A stretch of DNA of 64,000 nucleotides from Lutimaribacter pacificus (lineage in GTDB: Bacteria; Pseudomonadota; Alphaproteobacteria; Rhodobacterales; Rhodobacteraceae): NCBI RefSeq assembly GCF_900142185.1, contig NZ_FQZZ01000001.1, forward strand, positions 1,116,001-1,180,000, written 5' to 3'. Shown one piece after another: positions 63,998 to 64,000 of this stretch. Position 1 is the stretch's first letter; each line of letters starts with the position of its first letter. Position numbers and translations under genes: made by a program. The notes under the pieces were generated by a model. It was not told the origin of the DNA. It saw only the letters and a list, made by a program, of their open reading frames with translations, and did not search any database.

Positions 63998-64000
63998 TCG

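Noticed and set aside
1-64000. CRISPR array, prophage or insertion sequence
   Set aside because: No regularly spaced repeats, integrase, transposase or phage structural genes were seen; the only dispersed repeat has no coding capacity.

Overview
The window is a 64-kb piece of a high-GC alphaproteobacterial chromosome, almost certainly Rhodobacteraceae (Rhodobacter/Roseobacter group). The evidence is a HemA close to the Rhodobacter type, a B12-dependent class II ribonucleotide reductase, an RNase E with a long acidic/basic insertion, a DctBD pair, a protein with a VPLPA-type C-terminal sorting tail, and dense overlapping gene pairs. No phage, plasmid, transposase, rRNA or CRISPR was seen. Most genes are core or ordinary catabolic genes.

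Layout. 1-3443: end of purQ, then dctB-dctD. 3444-7568: rne with a long structured leader, a lipoprotein gene, and a regulatory region carrying an NrdR box pair. 7569-14140: nrdJ, adenine deaminase, pirin. 14151-14792: two identical tRNA-Asp genes, each with its own promoter, plus a small membrane protein gene. 14792-20751: a leftward five-gene catabolic operon (alpha/beta hydrolase, M20 deacylase, two CoA-transferase subunits, class III aminotransferase) with a divergent LysR gene. 20824-26973: M20 dipeptidase, VPLPA-type protein, hemA with an FNR-type box, rodZ, ispG. 26975-31623: two Dsb-type proteins, an M48 protease, an aminotransferase and a BAAT-type hydrolase. 31696-36748: amidase, PBP1A, prfB. 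36988-45551: penicillin acylase, a 3-HIBADH-type dehydrogenase, SMR and MFS pumps, a K+ channel coupled to an FrnE-like protein, an acyl-CoA ligase with an XRE-cupin regulator, and an entericidin-like peptide. 45582-51485: YejA-like binding protein, a candidate small RNA, 3-hydroxybutyrate dehydrogenase, FAD oxidoreductase, patatin. 51624-55749: DUF502 protein, psuG-psuK, SulP transporter. 55770-57713: rpsB-tsf. 57714-58900: a structured non-coding stretch and a LuxR solo. 59058-63997: PrpD-family and COQ10-like genes, hpt, a Sel1-repeat protein, LysR, cytochrome c.

Most notable observations: (i) a dispersed intergenic repeat with two 165-nt copies (36804, 48501) and two partial copies (51541, 54322), built from a terminal hairpin plus long inverted arms; (ii) a candidate ~77-nt small RNA at 47511-47587 with a good promoter and an intrinsic terminator; (iii) a 400-nt structured non-coding region at 57714-58135; (iv) a LuxR solo whose three classical ligand-pocket residues are all substituted at exact spacing; (v) a DctD that lacks the GAFTGA sigma-54 loop; (vi) an uncharacterised deacylase/aminotransferase/CoA-transferase operon. 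All assignments come from reading the sequence; no searches were run.
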